Below, piece after piece: positions 1-8,145 of a stretch of 40,556 nt of DNA. Positions within the stretch are counted from its first letter, which is position 1. Each line of letters starts with the position of its first letter. The DNA is from Aeromonas media (GTDB taxonomy: Bacteria > Pseudomonadota > Gammaproteobacteria > Enterobacterales > Aeromonadaceae). Location: assembly GCF_000819985.1 (NCBI RefSeq), contig NZ_CDBZ01000113.1, positions 845 to 41,400 on the forward strand. Reading direction: 5' to 3'. A model generated the notes under the pieces. The model saw only the letters and a list, made by a program, of their open reading frames with translations. It was not told the origin of the DNA and made no database searches. Made by a program: the position numbers and the translations under genes.

Positions 1-899
1 CTCTTGCCCGCACCGCTCGGCGCCATGATGGCGAGCCGCTCCCCCCTGGCCAGTGGCAGGTCGAGCCCCTCGAACAGGGTCTGATCCCCGTAGCCCATGG
101 CGAGTCCCTCCCCCCTGAGCAGCCAGTCGCCGGTCGGGGGATGCACGGCCTCGGGCCAGGCCGAGGGCTCCGCCGCCAGCAGGGCGCGGGTGTAGGCATG
201 GGAAGGCGCCTGCAGCACCTGCTCGGCGGGCCCCTGCTCCACTATCTCACCCCCCTTGACCACCAGCACCCAGCCCCCCAGCGCCCGGGCCAGGGAGAGA
301 TCATGGGTGATGGTCAGCAGGTGGCGCCCCTCGGTCAGATAGCCCTGCAGCAATGTCTGCAACCTGGCACTGGCCCGGCGGTCGAGCCCCTTGGTGGGCT
401 CGTCGGCGATGAGCAGGCGCGCCTGCCCCAGGGTGGCGGCGGCAAAGGCGGCGCGTTGGGCCATGCCCCCGGAGAGCTGGTGCGGGAAGTGGCGCTCCCG
501 CCCGGCAAGCCCGAGCCGCTCGAGGGCGTCCCGCGCCCGCGAGCGCGCCTCCTTGCCGCCCGCCAGCCAGCCCTCCTCCACCTGGGGCAGCAGCCCCATG
601 GTGGGGTCCAGCGCCAGCACCGGCTCCTGGGGCAGCATGGCCAGCTCCCGCCCCCAGAGGGCGCGCAGGGCGCAGGGGTCCGCCAGGCTGTGGCACAAGC
701 CGCCCATCGCCATCTCACCCCGGCCGCGCAGGGGGGCAGGCAGGGTCCCCATCAGGGCATGGGCCAGCAGGGATTTGCCCGAGCCGCTCTCCCCTATCAG
801 GGTCAAGGCGCTGCCTGGGAGCAGGGTGAGATCCAGCGCCTGCAGCAGGGTCTGTCGACCGTCATCCACCTGCAGGCCCTTGATATGAATGGTCGTCAT
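1..899 (-). CDS. Fused double ABC transporter ATPase (nickel/peptide type), partial
   Basis: This is the ATP-hydrolysing subunit of the importer encoded just upstream. It starts at the ATG ending at 899 (MTTIHIKGLQ), which overlaps the preceding permease stop as ATGA, and it runs off the left edge after about 299 codons. The first nucleotide-binding domain has Walker A GESGSGKS near residue 35, the signature HQLSGGMAQRAA near residue 140, and Walker B LLIADEPTKGLD followed by the switch HDLS. A second ATPase domain then begins in the same frame, and its Walker A (APSGAGKS) lies at the very edge of the window. It is therefore a single-chain fusion of the two ATPases that are separate in NikDE or OppDF, as in the YejF type. 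The substrate cannot be read from the ATPase. Confidence 0.9.
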   Translation of the reverse strand, partial: MTTIHIKGLQVDDGRQTLLQALDLTLLPGSALTLIGESGSGKSLLAHALMGTLPAPLRGRGEMAMGGLCHSLADPCALRALWGRELAMLPQEPVLALDPTMGLLPQVEEGWLAGGKEARSRARDALERLGLAGRERHFPHQLSGGMAQRAAFAAATLGQARLLIADEPTKGLDRRASARLQTLLQGYLTEGRHLLTITHDLSLARALGGWVLVVKGGEIVEQGPAEQVLQAPSHAYTRALLAAEPSAWPEAVHPPTGDWLLRGEGLAMGYGDQTLFEGLDLPLARGERLAIMAPSGAGK

Positions 900-1702
900 G
901 GGGTGACTCCTTGCGGGGATCCAGGATGAAGTGTGCCCTTCTGATTGAGCAGCACCAGGGCCAGCAGCATCACTCCCATCACCAGTATGGGGGCCAGCAG
1001 CAGGCGGGGCGCCTCCTGATAGTGGGGCAGCGCCTCCGTCATCATCAGGCCGAGTTCAGGGGTGGGTGGCTGGATGCCCACCCCGACGAAGCCCAGGGTC
1101 GAGAGGGTCAGGATGGCCCCCGCGAGGCCAAAGGCCATCATGGTCAGCAGCTGGGGAGCCAGCTCGGGCCAGAGGTGGCGCCGCAAGATGTGGGCGTTGC
1201 CAAAGCCCAGCAGCCGGGACGCCTCCACCTGGGGCGAGGCAAGCAGCGCCCGGCTGCGGGCCCGCACCACCCGGTAGTACTCCACCCACTGGGCCATGGC
1301 CAACCCGAGATAGAGGATGGCGAAGCCTCCCTGGGCCATGGCGGAGAAGAGCAGCACCAGCAGCAGGCTCGGCAGGGCCAGCACGCCGTCGGCCAGGCTG
1401 CGCAGCAGGCCGTCGACCCAGCCACCGCGCCAAGCTGAGAGCCAGCCCAGCAGCGACCCCAGCAGGGCCGCCGTCAGGACGCACAGCATCCCCAGCAGCA
1501 AGGAGAGTCGGGTCGCCGCCGCGAGCCGCGCCATCAGGCTGCGGCCCATCTGATCCCGCCCGAGCGGCTCCTGCCAGGAGGGATCGGCCAGGAACTGCAC
1601 CAGATCCTGGGCGGCGGGATCGGGCCAGAGCACGGGGCCCAGCAGGGCGAACAGCACCACCAGCAGGAGCAGGCTTGCTCCCGCCTTGACAGAGAAAGAC
1701 AT
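896..1702 (-). CDS. ABC transporter permease, NikC/DppC type
   Basis: This 268-residue inner-membrane permease is the second of the pair in the operon. It starts MSFSVKAGAS at 1702, two bases after the stop of the first permease. Longer upstream reading in this frame only runs antisense-like inside the neighbour and is not credible. An N-terminal helix is followed by the DQMGRS element (the usual D-x-x-GRD motif of NikC/DppC) and a BPD_transp_1 core. The EAA loop, which docks the ATPase, is around EASRLLGFGNAHILRRHLWP. Length matches NikC (about 277 residues). Its stop overlaps the ATPase start (ATGA), implying translational coupling. The substrate is inferred only from the operon and its promoter boxes. 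Confidence 0.88.
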   Translation of the reverse strand: MSFSVKAGASLLLLVVLFALLGPVLWPDPAAQDLVQFLADPSWQEPLGRDQMGRSLMARLAAATRLSLLLGMLCVLTAALLGSLLGWLSAWRGGWVDGLLRSLADGVLALPSLLLVLLFSAMAQGGFAILYLGLAMAQWVEYYRVVRARSRALLASPQVEASRLLGFGNAHILRRHLWPELAPQLLTMMAFGLAGAILTLSTLGFVGVGIQPPTPELGLMMTEALPHYQEAPRLLLAPILVMGVMLLALVLLNQKGTLHPGSPQGVTP

Positions 1703-1704
1703 GA

Positions 1705-2667
1705 TCAGGACTCCTTGGGACCGCGGGGATCGATGGCGAGGCAGAGCAGATCCGTCAGGGTATTGAGCAGCACGAAGAGCGCCGCCAGCACCAGCACGGT
1801 TCCCTGCACCATGGGGATGTCGCGCCAGAAGATGGCGTGCACCAGGGCATGGCCGATGCCGGGCCAGGCGAACAGGCTCTCGACCACCACGACCCCTTCG
1901 ATCAGCAGCACCAGCTGAACCCCTGTATAGGCGATGACGCTGACCCCGGTATTGCGCAGGCCGTGACGCCTGAAGACCCGGGCGGGCGAGAGCCCCTTGG
2001 TGAGGGCGAAGCGGTAATAACCGGACTGCACCACGGTGAGTACGCTCTCGCGCACCACCCGGGAGAGCACACCCGAAAGCCCCAGCCCCAGGGTGAGGGC
2101 GGGCAACAGCAGGTTGCTCCCCTCCCCGTGACCGGCGGCACTGACCCAGCCCAGCTCCACCGAGAGCAACACCATGAGCACCAGGCCGAGCAGGAAGGGA
2201 GGCAGCGCACGCATCAGCACGCTCCAGCCCAGGGTCAGGCGATCGCACCATCCCCCCGGGCGCAGGGCGCTCAGGCTGCCGAGCGGCAGCGCCAGCAACA
2301 GGGCCAGGGCCACGGCGGCCACCGCCAGGGACAGGGTGGCCCCCAGGTGGTGGCCCACCTCGCTGGCCACAGGTGCACCCGTCACCAGGGAGCTGCCGAG
2401 ATCCCCCTGCAGCAGGGCGCCCAGCCAGTCACCGAAGCGGGAGAGAGCCGAGCCGGCCAGCCCCAGCTCGCTTCGCACCGCGTTGGCGGCCTCGGCGGTG
2501 ACATAGTCATAGCCGTAGCGACCCGCGGCGATGCGAAAGGCGATGTCCCCGGGCAGGGATTGCACCATCAGAAAGCAGAGCCCGGCCACCAGCAGGGCCA
2601 CCATCAGCGCCTGCACCAGGCGCTGGCCCAGTATTCCCATGACGGTAAAGAAGGGCGCCGCTGTCAT
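1705..2667 (-). CDS. ABC transporter permease, NikB/DppB type
   Basis: This 320-residue membrane permease follows the binding-protein gene. The ATG ending at 2667 overlaps the upstream stop as ATGA, so I prefer MTAAPFF over the in-frame ATG four codons earlier (MECT). Features of the NikB/DppB family are visible: an N-terminal helix, the periplasmic segment with LPGD and LGL, the EAA-type loop (FALTKGLSPARVFRRHGLRN) and the terminal element ESLFAWPGIGHALVHAI. It should form the heterodimeric channel with the NikC-like permease downstream. Confidence 0.88.
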   Translation of the reverse strand: MTAAPFFTVMGILGQRLVQALMVALLVAGLCFLMVQSLPGDIAFRIAAGRYGYDYVTAEAANAVRSELGLAGSALSRFGDWLGALLQGDLGSSLVTGAPVASEVGHHLGATLSLAVAAVALALLLALPLGSLSALRPGGWCDRLTLGWSVLMRALPPFLLGLVLMVLLSVELGWVSAAGHGEGSNLLLPALTLGLGLSGVLSRVVRESVLTVVQSGYYRFALTKGLSPARVFRRHGLRNTGVSVIAYTGVQLVLLIEGVVVVESLFAWPGIGHALVHAIFWRDIPMVQGTVLVLAALFVLLNTLTDLLCLAIDPRGPKES

Positions 2668-4190
2668 TGTGCACTCCATGCGAGCTTGTCCAGACGGTAA
2701 CTACGCTCCTGGGGATCCAGCTCAAAGCCCTTCAGCCCACGGCTGACCGCCGCGCTTTGGCGATACCAGGCGATGGGCAGGAGGGGCAACTCCTGCTGCA
2801 GGGTGGTGGCGATGTCACGGCGCAGTGCCGCGGCCTCCCCCGCGGGCAGGGTCTCCTTGCCAAGGCGGGCCAGTGTTTGCGCCATGGCTTGGGAGTGCCA
2901 GTTCATCACCCCCCAGTCGGCACCGGCGGGGGCCAGATCCCCCATCAGGGTGACCAGGGGATCCGGCACCAGGGCATAGTTGCGGGCATAGAGGCCGAGC
3001 TGGAGCGAGCCATCCTGATGACCGGCCGGGATCTCGCTTGAGTTGCCCACCGCCACCTTGAGATCCACCCCCACCGCCTTCCACTGTGCCTGCAGTGCCG
3101 TGGCCAGCAGGGGCAATTCAGGGCGATCCGGGAAGGTGCGCAGGGTCAGGGAGAAACGCTCCTCCCCCTTGTGCAGCACGCCATCCGCCCCCAACAGCCA
3201 GCCTGCCGCCGCCAAGGCCGCCTGAGCTGCCTTGACGTCATAGGCGAGCGGGGTCAGCCCGGGTTGATGCCACTCCCCCAGGGTGGGAGGGAAGAGCTGG
3301 GTCGCCGCCATCTCGGGATCCCGCAGCAGGGCCGCCGCCATGCCACGGCGATCGATGGCGAGGCTGAGGGCGCGGCGCACCGCCGGATCCTTCAGAAGAG
3401 GATCGGCCCCATTGAGCTTGAGCTGTATGGTGCGCGGCAGGGTAACGGAGACGATGGAGACCCGGGGCGCCTGCTGCAAGCGGCGGATGCTGACCGGATC
3501 CAGCCCCCAGGCAATGTCGGCCTGACCACTCTCGGCCATCAGGGTGCGGCTCTCGGCGCGGCCCACCGTCAGGTAGCTCACCTGCGAGATGGCAGGCTGG
3601 GGGCCCTGCCAGCCATCGAAGCGCTCGGTCTCGACTCGCTGGGGCTGCTGCAACCGGGTGATGCGATAGGGGCCTGAGCCGATGACCTGGGTCACCTCCC
3701 CCTTGGCGCCGTAAGCCCCCTTCGCCAGGATCTGGGTGCTGGGGTGAGCCAGCACGGCGGCCAGGGGGGCGAAGGGGCCGGTGAGGGTGACCAGCAGGGC
3801 CCCCTCATGGGCCTCGATGGACGCGATGGGGGCGCTGGTCATGACGCTGGGCTTGCGCCATGCCTGCTGCAGGGCAAAGGCGACCTGCTCGGCGCTCACC
3901 TCGCTGCCATCGTGAAAGCGGGCCCCGGGGCGCAGGGTGAATCGCCATTGCAGGCCATCCTCGGAGTGAGACCACTGGCTGGCGAGCCCGGGTTGCAGAT
4001 TGCCTTGGCTGTCGACCTCGACCAGGGTCTCCGCCACCTGCATGCGGGTAAAGAAGACCCCGTTGCTGGCGGGGTCGACACTGTGGATCTCCCAGGGCCC
4101 CACCATGGCCAGCGGCTTGCCGTGAGCAACATTCATTCCGGCCATCAACACCAGGGCGCACCACCCCGAACAGGTGTGTATTTTTGTCAT
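2664..4190 (-). CDS. Periplasmic solute-binding protein of the nickel/peptide/opine family (SBP_bac_5)
   Basis: This is the first gene of the ABC importer operon, 508 residues from MTKIHTCSGW (4190); an ATG at 4199 is also possible. The N-terminus is a signal peptide ending near NVAHG. The body follows the SBP_bac_5 pattern: WEIHSVDPA, AETLVEVDSQGNLQPGLASQW, FTLRPGARFHDGSEVSAEQVAFAL, GSGPYRI, and DPAVRRALSLAIDR. The spacing resembles NikA/CntA more than a long oligopeptide-binding protein. With Zur-like and Fur-like boxes directly upstream, a metal or metal-chelate cargo is a reasonable inference, but peptide transport is not excluded. No metallophore biosynthesis gene lies in the window, though the operon continues past its left edge. 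Confidence 0.85.
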   Translation of the reverse strand: MTKIHTCSGWCALVLMAGMNVAHGKPLAMVGPWEIHSVDPASNGVFFTRMQVAETLVEVDSQGNLQPGLASQWSHSEDGLQWRFTLRPGARFHDGSEVSAEQVAFALQQAWRKPSVMTSAPIASIEAHEGALLVTLTGPFAPLAAVLAHPSTQILAKGAYGAKGEVTQVIGSGPYRITRLQQPQRVETERFDGWQGPQPAISQVSYLTVGRAESRTLMAESGQADIAWGLDPVSIRRLQQAPRVSIVSVTLPRTIQLKLNGADPLLKDPAVRRALSLAIDRRGMAAALLRDPEMAATQLFPPTLGEWHQPGLTPLAYDVKAAQAALAAAGWLLGADGVLHKGEERFSLTLRTFPDRPELPLLATALQAQWKAVGVDLKVAVGNSSEIPAGHQDGSLQLGLYARNYALVPDPLVTLMGDLAPAGADWGVMNWHSQAMAQTLARLGKETLPAGEAAALRRDIATTLQQELPLLPIAWYRQSAAVSRGLKGFELDPQERSYRLDKLAWSAQ

Positions 4191-4205
4191 CCATTCCATC
4201 CAAAC

Positions 4206-4218
4206 GATAATGATTACC
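4206..4218 (-). promoter_or_regulatory. Fur-like box upstream of the ABC importer operon
   Basis: GATAATGATTACC reads as two six-base half sites (GATAAT, ATTACC) around one central base, with one mismatch from perfect dyad symmetry. This agrees with the Fur 6-1-6 pattern. It lies 7-20 bases before the likely start codons, where a bound repressor would block initiation. Confidence 0.5.
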
Positions 4219-4231
4219 AACCGATATCTGA

Positions 4232-4246
4232 CGTTATAACATAACA
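4232..4246 (-). promoter_or_regulatory. Zur-like box overlapping the probable -10 of the ABC importer operon
   Basis: The 13-base core GTTATAACATAAC matches the gammaproteobacterial Zur core GTTATANTATAAC with one mismatch and has GTTAT/ATAAC dyad symmetry. Read on the minus strand it contains TATAAC, a plausible -10, so a bound repressor would occlude RNA polymerase. It is 40-50 bases upstream of the binding-protein gene. The consensus is known; regulation here is inferred. Confidence 0.55.
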
Positions 4247-4350
4247 ATTAATCAGGATGAATGACTTTTCATTTTTGATAGATGGCTTATTTGCAGCGGG
4301 AAAGGGGGAACAGATGAGCGGCCCAGCAGACGCGCAATGGGGCGGCAATC

Positions 4351-4380
4351 ATAAAAAAAGATGGCCCGTCATCGGGCCAT
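4351..4380 (-). terminator. Rho-independent terminator of the Nu-class GST gene
   Basis: On the minus strand an ATGGCCC/GGGCCAT stem with a six-base loop (GATGAC) is followed by a run of seven T. It lies just past the GST stop codon. Confidence 0.85.
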
Positions 4381-4390
4381 CGTCATCATC

Positions 4391-5053
4391 CTAGCGGATC
4401 ACCATCTGCTGCGCCCGCTTGACCTGATCCTCGGGGCTCTCGTTGCGGGGCGGAATGGTGATGCCCTTCTGGCAGGCAGGTTTGGCCTCCATGCGCGCCA
4501 TCCAGGCCTGCAGATGGGGCAGACCCTCAATGGAGATGCCGCTCCAGTCATAGATCCGCACCCAGGGCCAGGTGGCGATGTCGGCGATGCTGTACTCGTC
4601 AGCCAGGTATTCATGGTGCGCCAGGTGACCGTCGAGCACCTCGAACAGACGGCGCCCCTCTTTCTGGTAGCGCTCTATGGCCGCCGGGATCTTCTCGGGG
4701 AAGTAGCGGTAGAAGACGTTGGCCTGCCCCATCATGGGGCCGACGCCGCCCATCTGGAACATCAGCCACTGGATGGCCTGGGAGCGGCGCTTGGGATCTT
4801 GCGGCAACAGCTTGCCGGTTTTTTCCGCCAGATAGAGCAGGATGGCGCCGGATTCGAACACGGCGAAATCACCGTTATCCCGATCGACGATCGCCGGAAT
4901 GCGGCCATTGGGGTTGATGGCCAGAAACTCGGGCTTCTTCTGCTCCATGGTCGAGAAATCCAGCGGGATCACCCTGTAAGGCAACCCCAGCTCCTCGAGG
5001 GCGATCGACACCTTGAACCCATTGGGCGTGGCGGCAGTGTACAAATCTATCAT
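4391..5053 (-). CDS. yfcG: Nu-class glutathione S-transferase / disulfide-bond oxidoreductase (YfcG-like)
   Basis: This 220-residue cytoplasmic protein starts [14 protein letters not shown]. The N-terminal thioredoxin-fold domain has the [10 protein letters not shown] turn with its cis-proline and the [14 protein letters not shown] segment that binds the glutathione gamma-glutamyl group. The C-terminal helical domain includes [12 protein letters not shown]. The TPNG opening and the W-GG-GPM-GQ element are typical of E. coli YfcG and related Nu-class GSTs, which reduce disulfides using two bound glutathiones. It lies just downstream of a decayed GST in the same direction and ends at a clear terminator. 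The exact paralogue (YfcG versus YghU) is inferred from length and the short N-terminus. Confidence 0.85.
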   Translation of the reverse strand: MIDLYTAATPNGFKVSIALEELGLPYRVIPLDFSTMEQKKPEFLAINPNGRIPAIVDRDNGDFAVFESGAILLYLAEKTGKLLPQDPKRRSQAIQWLMFQMGGVGPMMGQANVFYRYFPEKIPAAIERYQKEGRRLFEVLDGHLAHHEYLADEYSIADIATWPWVRIYDWSGISIEGLPHLQAWMARMEAKPACQKGITIPPRNESPEDQVKRAQQMVIR

Positions 5054-5084
5054 CTTGGACTCCTTGGTCGTTCAAACGTAATGA

Positions 5085-5433
5085 TCAGGCCTGGGCGCTG
5101 GGACGGGCACTCACCCGCTCATGCCAGGCCTGCAAGTGATGCTGGTGCGGGGCGATGCGAAGACCGACGACCTTGCCAAAGTCGATGGTGTACAGCAAAG
5201 AGGCTTAGCTCTTCACCGTAACGCTAGATAGTCATCGTCTCACTGAGACAGGTACCATCATCGAGCTCAAGCACCGGAATGCGCCCCGCCGGGTTCTTGG
5301 CAAGAAACGCAAGCTCGAGGTTCTCTCCTGTTCCCAGATCTACCTGCTGATAGGCCATCTCGATGCCTTTCTCCGCAAGAAACATCCTGAACCGGCGGGC
5401 ATTGGGGACACACTTCAACTCATAGATCTTCAT
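5085..5433 (-). pseudogene. Decayed glutathione S-transferase with internal deletion
   Basis: The frame opens with a normal GST thioredoxin-fold start (MKIYELKCVPNARRFRMFLA) and continues through NPAGRIPVLELDDG to SETMTI, where a TAG at 5224-5226 ends it after 69 codons. Beyond it, a different frame carries a typical GST C-terminus (YTIDFGKVVGL, then HLQAWHERVSARPSAQA) ending at 5085. The helical middle of about 90 residues is missing, and a TAA stands just before the C-terminal remnant. I read this as one GST gene that lost its centre by deletion and then decayed. The N-terminal 69-residue frame could still be translated but would lack the whole helical domain. Confidence 0.8.
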
Positions 5434-5455
5434 CTCGCCTGCGTGGGAATGAAGA

Positions 5456-5498
5456 CCGCTGGCCGCTTCCCATCCCCACGGGGAACCATGGCCAGCGG
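5456..5498. repeat. Inverted repeat / hairpin between the hypothetical gene and the GST remnant
   Basis: CCGCTGGCC at 5456-5464 pairs with GGCCAGCGG at 5490-5498, and an inner TTCCC/GGGAA pair extends the structure. There is no T-run, so it may be a weak or Rho-assisted terminator for the 151-residue gene, or a processing hairpin. Confidence 0.45.
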
Positions 5499-5562
5499 CG
5501 CAACATCGGTCTGTTATGACAAATATTGCACCGCTTGAACAGCCCGAATACAGGGGAAACAG

Positions 5563-6018
5563 TTAGCCGCACAGAGTGAGGGGTTGACGTTGGCGCAGCA
5601 GGATGAGGCGGGAGAGGAGCGGAAAATAGGACTCGAGTTTGCTCTGCAGGACCAGGCTGCAGGCGGGATCAGCAAGCTCAGTCTCATCCAGCACTATGCC
5701 ATTGGAGACAAAGTAAAAGCGCGGGTCCCTGATATCCGGTCCCTGGGGAGCACAGTCATATTGCCGATGAACCAACAGTGGCAAAACGGGTAATCCCAAC
5801 GTAGTGCCGCTGGCGGACCAGACCGACTCCGGCCATGGTGCATCATCGTCTTCCAGCAGCAGGATGGCCGCCTCCTCCTTCGACGGTTGCCACCTATCCG
5901 GTTGTGCGACCCTGATCTCGGTGAAGTAATGCCCATCATCACTGGCGGCACGCAGTGCGGCCAGCACACCCAATGTTGTCGCTGCCGACGGTTTTTGACT
6001 GACTAATGACAGATTCAT
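5563..6018 (-). CDS. Hypothetical protein, 151 residues
   Basis: I do not recognise a family. The protein starts MNLSLVSQKPSAATTLG at 6018 after a weak AGGGAC ribosome site. It has no obvious signal peptide or membrane helix. The composition is mixed, with an acidic stretch (LLLEDDDAPWPESVW) and a Leu/Arg-rich C-terminus (LLSRLILLRQRQPLTLCG). It lies divergently from suhB, the place E. coli uses for trmJ, to which it shows no resemblance. Coding is supported by a full-length frame with a normal start and no competing frame on the other strand. It may be a lineage-restricted gene. Confidence 0.6.
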   Translation of the reverse strand: MNLSLVSQKPSAATTLGVLAALRAASDDGHYFTEIRVAQPDRWQPSKEEAAILLLEDDDAPWPESVWSASGTTLGLPVLPLLVHRQYDCAPQGPDIRDPRFYFVSNGIVLDETELADPACSLVLQSKLESYFPLLSRLILLRQRQPLTLCG

Positions 6019-6144
6019 GGCTCATGTCCCTATGCTCACCACAGCCTGTTAGCCGGCTGTCGCGATAAGACTAGCCGATAACAGGCCTTTATTGGAGCCG
6101 TCAGATCTGGCAGTCAATGCCGTGACAGCGCCCGCGGATAACGG

Positions 6145-6172
6145 TTGCCATTCCAGAATATCTTGGTAAGAT
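6145..6172 (+). promoter_or_regulatory. Probable sigma-70 promoter of suhB
   Basis: TTGCCA (6145-6150) and TAAGAT (6167-6172) are separated by 16 bases and lie about 50 bases before the suhB start. Each hexamer differs from consensus by one or two bases. Confidence 0.5.
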
Positions 6173-6218
6173 ACCGCGTCCTTTTATCCCCCGTTCTTTA
6201 ACATCCAGTGGTGAACCT

Positions 6219-7022
6219 ATGCATCCGATGCTGAATATCGCCGTGCGCGCTGCGCGCAACGCCGGTCAAGTTGTAGTAAAAGCCTTCTCCCAGCCCGAGA
6301 ACATCGAGGCTATCCAAAAAGGCAGCCACGACTTCGTGACCAACGTTGACCGTGAAGCCGAAGCGGCCATCATTCACACCATCAAGAAGTCTTACCCGGA
6401 ACACAGCATCGTGGCTGAAGAGTCTGGTGAGATTGCCGGTACCAATCCGGATTACCAATGGATCATCGACCCACTGGATGGCACGACCAACCTGGTCAAG
6501 GGCATTCCGCACTTTGCCGTCTCCATCGCCCTGCGCGTCAAGGGCAAGACCGAACAAGCCGTTGTCTACGATCCCATTCGTGACGAGCTGTTTACCAGCA
6601 CCCGTGGTAACGGCGCCCAGCTGAACGGCTACCGCATCCGCGTCGGCAAGGCCAAAGAGATGGCTGGCACCGTGCTGGCGACCGGTTTCCCGTTCAAGCA
6701 GAAGCACCACATCGAACCCTACCTGAAGATGTTCCAGAGCATGTTCATCGAGTGTGCCGACATCCGCCGTGCTGGCGCCCCTGCGCTGGACCTGGCCTAT
6801 GTGGCCGCCGGTCGCATCGACGGCTACTGGGAAATCGGCCTGAAGCCCTGGGAAACGGCCGCCGGTGAGCTGCTGGCCAAGGAAGCTGGCGCCATCGTCA
6901 CCGACTTCGTGGGTGGTCACAACTACGAAAACTCCGGCAACATCGTGGTCGCCAACCCGCGCGTCCTGAAAGAGATGCTCGGCAAGATCCGCGAAAACCT
7001 GCCGGATTCTTTGGCTAAATAA
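6219..7022 (+). CDS. suhB: Inositol-1-monophosphatase SuhB
   Basis: This 267-residue protein matches E. coli SuhB in length and layout. The lithium-sensitive phosphatase motifs are present: EAEAAI, then EESGE (metal-binding Glu), WIIDPLDGTTNLVKGIPHF with the metal-binding Asp residues, and the C-terminal WEIGLKPWETAAGELLAKEAG with the third metal site. SuhB dephosphorylates inositol-1-phosphate. In enteric bacteria it also acts with NusA and the antitermination complex during rRNA transcription. It is monocistronic, with a promoter upstream and a strong hairpin terminator 33 bases after the stop. Confidence 0.95.
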   Translation: MHPMLNIAVRAARNAGQVVVKAFSQPENIEAIQKGSHDFVTNVDREAEAAIIHTIKKSYPEHSIVAEESGEIAGTNPDYQWIIDPLDGTTNLVKGIPHFAVSIALRVKGKTEQAVVYDPIRDELFTSTRGNGAQLNGYRIRVGKAKEMAGTVLATGFPFKQKHHIEPYLKMFQSMFIECADIRRAGAPALDLAYVAAGRIDGYWEIGLKPWETAAGELLAKEAGAIVTDFVGGHNYENSGNIVVANPRVLKEMLGKIRENLPDSLAK

Positions 7023-7050
7023 GCTGGCCAAGTAAATCGCGAACCCTTGA

Positions 7051-7088
7051 AAAAATGCCAGTCGGCCCAGCCGACTGGCATTTTTTAT
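7051..7088 (+). terminator. suhB terminator
   Basis: A perfect ten-base stem (TGCCAGTCGG/CCGACTGGCA) with a five-base loop is followed by TTTTTTAT. Five A bases precede the stem, so it could also act on transcripts arriving from the convergent motY side. Confidence 0.9.
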
Positions 7089-7202
7089 CTCTGATATCGG
7101 GAAACTAAGCCGCTGAAGCGTGGAACTGACCCTGCCCCGTTCCAGATGATCAGAATAAGCGGTCGGGCACAAGCCAGAGCTGGGTTTCCTCGATCAGCTC
7201 GA

Positions 7203-8078
7203 TCAGATGGTGCCGTTGCGCCCCATGTTGATCACGACCCGCCGGTTCTTGGCTCTGCCCGCATCCGTCTCGTTGGAGGCCACGTGCTGTTTCTCGCCGT
7301 GCCCCTCCACCGAGATCTTGCCCTCCTCGATGCCGAGATCCACAAACACCTGCTTGATGGCATCTGCCCGCTTCTCGGAGAGCTTCTGATTGGGCCAACG
7401 CCCGCCGTAGCTGTCGCTGTAGGCGTCGATCACCACCACGTCTATGCTCTTGTCCGCCTTCACATAGTCGCCGATCAGCGCCAGCCGCCGCTTGGAGGCG
7501 GGCGACAGCTGATCGCTGTTCTTGTCATAGGAGAGCACGCTGAAGGCGATGTCGTTGAAGCTGTAGGGCAGCAGGCCGCTCAGGCAATCCATGAAGGCCT
7601 GGTATTTGACCCTGAAGTTGACCGAGGAGAGCGACACCCGCACCGGCCTGTCCTGGCGATACCAGTCTCTGTACTGGAAGGTGGGCATACGCCCCCCCTC
7701 CAGCTCGTCCAGCATGGTCCAGGCGGTTTGCCCCGCCACCAGGCCGTCGAACTGCTGATAGAACTGCAGCTGGCTTATCTGGCGTCCGGAGACACCGGGG
7801 CGCCAGCTGGGAGGCATGATCCCGAGGCTCACCGTCTGGGTCCTGGCCTGCGGCCGCTGTCCCTTCAGCTCGAAGTCCAGGTTGATCTTGCGACCGGCCC
7901 GGCTGACGAAGGCGCCCGTGCCCCAGCGGGGAATAGGGTGTTCGAGACGGCACTCCACCTGAGTATCCGAGGTCAACCGCCAGACGGATTGATCCAGGCC
8001 GGCACCGAACTCGGTCACTCCCGCCTGCAACTGCATACTCACGGATATGCTGATCAACCCTAACACCCAAGCATTCAA
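7203..8078 (-). CDS. motY: Flagellar T-ring protein MotY (sodium-driven polar motor)
   Basis: MotY forms the periplasmic T ring that anchors PomA/PomB-type stators around the polar flagellar basal body. The N-terminal domain (CRLEHPIPRWGTGAFV, LDELEGGRMPTFQYRDW, VRVSLSSVNFRVKYQAFMDCL) is specific to MotY. The C-terminal OmpA-like peptidoglycan-binding domain carries VVVIDAYSDSYGG, NQKLSEKRADAI, and GRAKNRRV. A GTG at 8093 begins the open frame, but GGAGG sits inside that extension, eight bases before a TTG at 8078. I therefore choose TTG, giving 291 residues that open directly with a signal peptide (NAWVLGLISISVSM). A sigma-28 promoter lies 25 bases upstream. Proximity to rnt is also known in Vibrio. 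Confidence 0.92.
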   Translation of the reverse strand: MNAWVLGLISISVSMQLQAGVTEFGAGLDQSVWRLTSDTQVECRLEHPIPRWGTGAFVSRAGRKINLDFELKGQRPQARTQTVSLGIMPPSWRPGVSGRQISQLQFYQQFDGLVAGQTAWTMLDELEGGRMPTFQYRDWYRQDRPVRVSLSSVNFRVKYQAFMDCLSGLLPYSFNDIAFSVLSYDKNSDQLSPASKRRLALIGDYVKADKSIDVVVIDAYSDSYGGRWPNQKLSEKRADAIKQVFVDLGIEEGKISVEGHGEKQHVASNETDAGRAKNRRVVINMGRNGTI

Positions 8079-8108
8079 CGGCTTGCCCTCCACACGATCT
8101 CGGATTAA

Positions 8109-8135
8109 CTATCGGCAGCGGCAAGCCAAGCTTTA
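8109..8135 (-). promoter_or_regulatory. Sigma-28 (FliA) promoter of motY
   Basis: On the minus strand TAAAGCTT and GCCGATAG are separated by exactly 11 bases. The enteric FliA consensus is TAAAGTTT-N11-GCCGATAA, so 14 of 16 positions match. Expected transcription starts near 8102, giving a leader of about 24 bases. Confidence 0.88.
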
Positions 8136-8145
8136 GGGCAAAACC

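Noticed and set aside
141-929. Plus-strand frame over the ABC ATPase gene
   Set aside because: The opposite strand carries intact Walker and signature motifs; this frame is low-complexity shadow.
896-2251. 451-codon version of the second permease
   Set aside because: The extra N-terminal residues are shadow of the first permease gene; the family start is at 1702.
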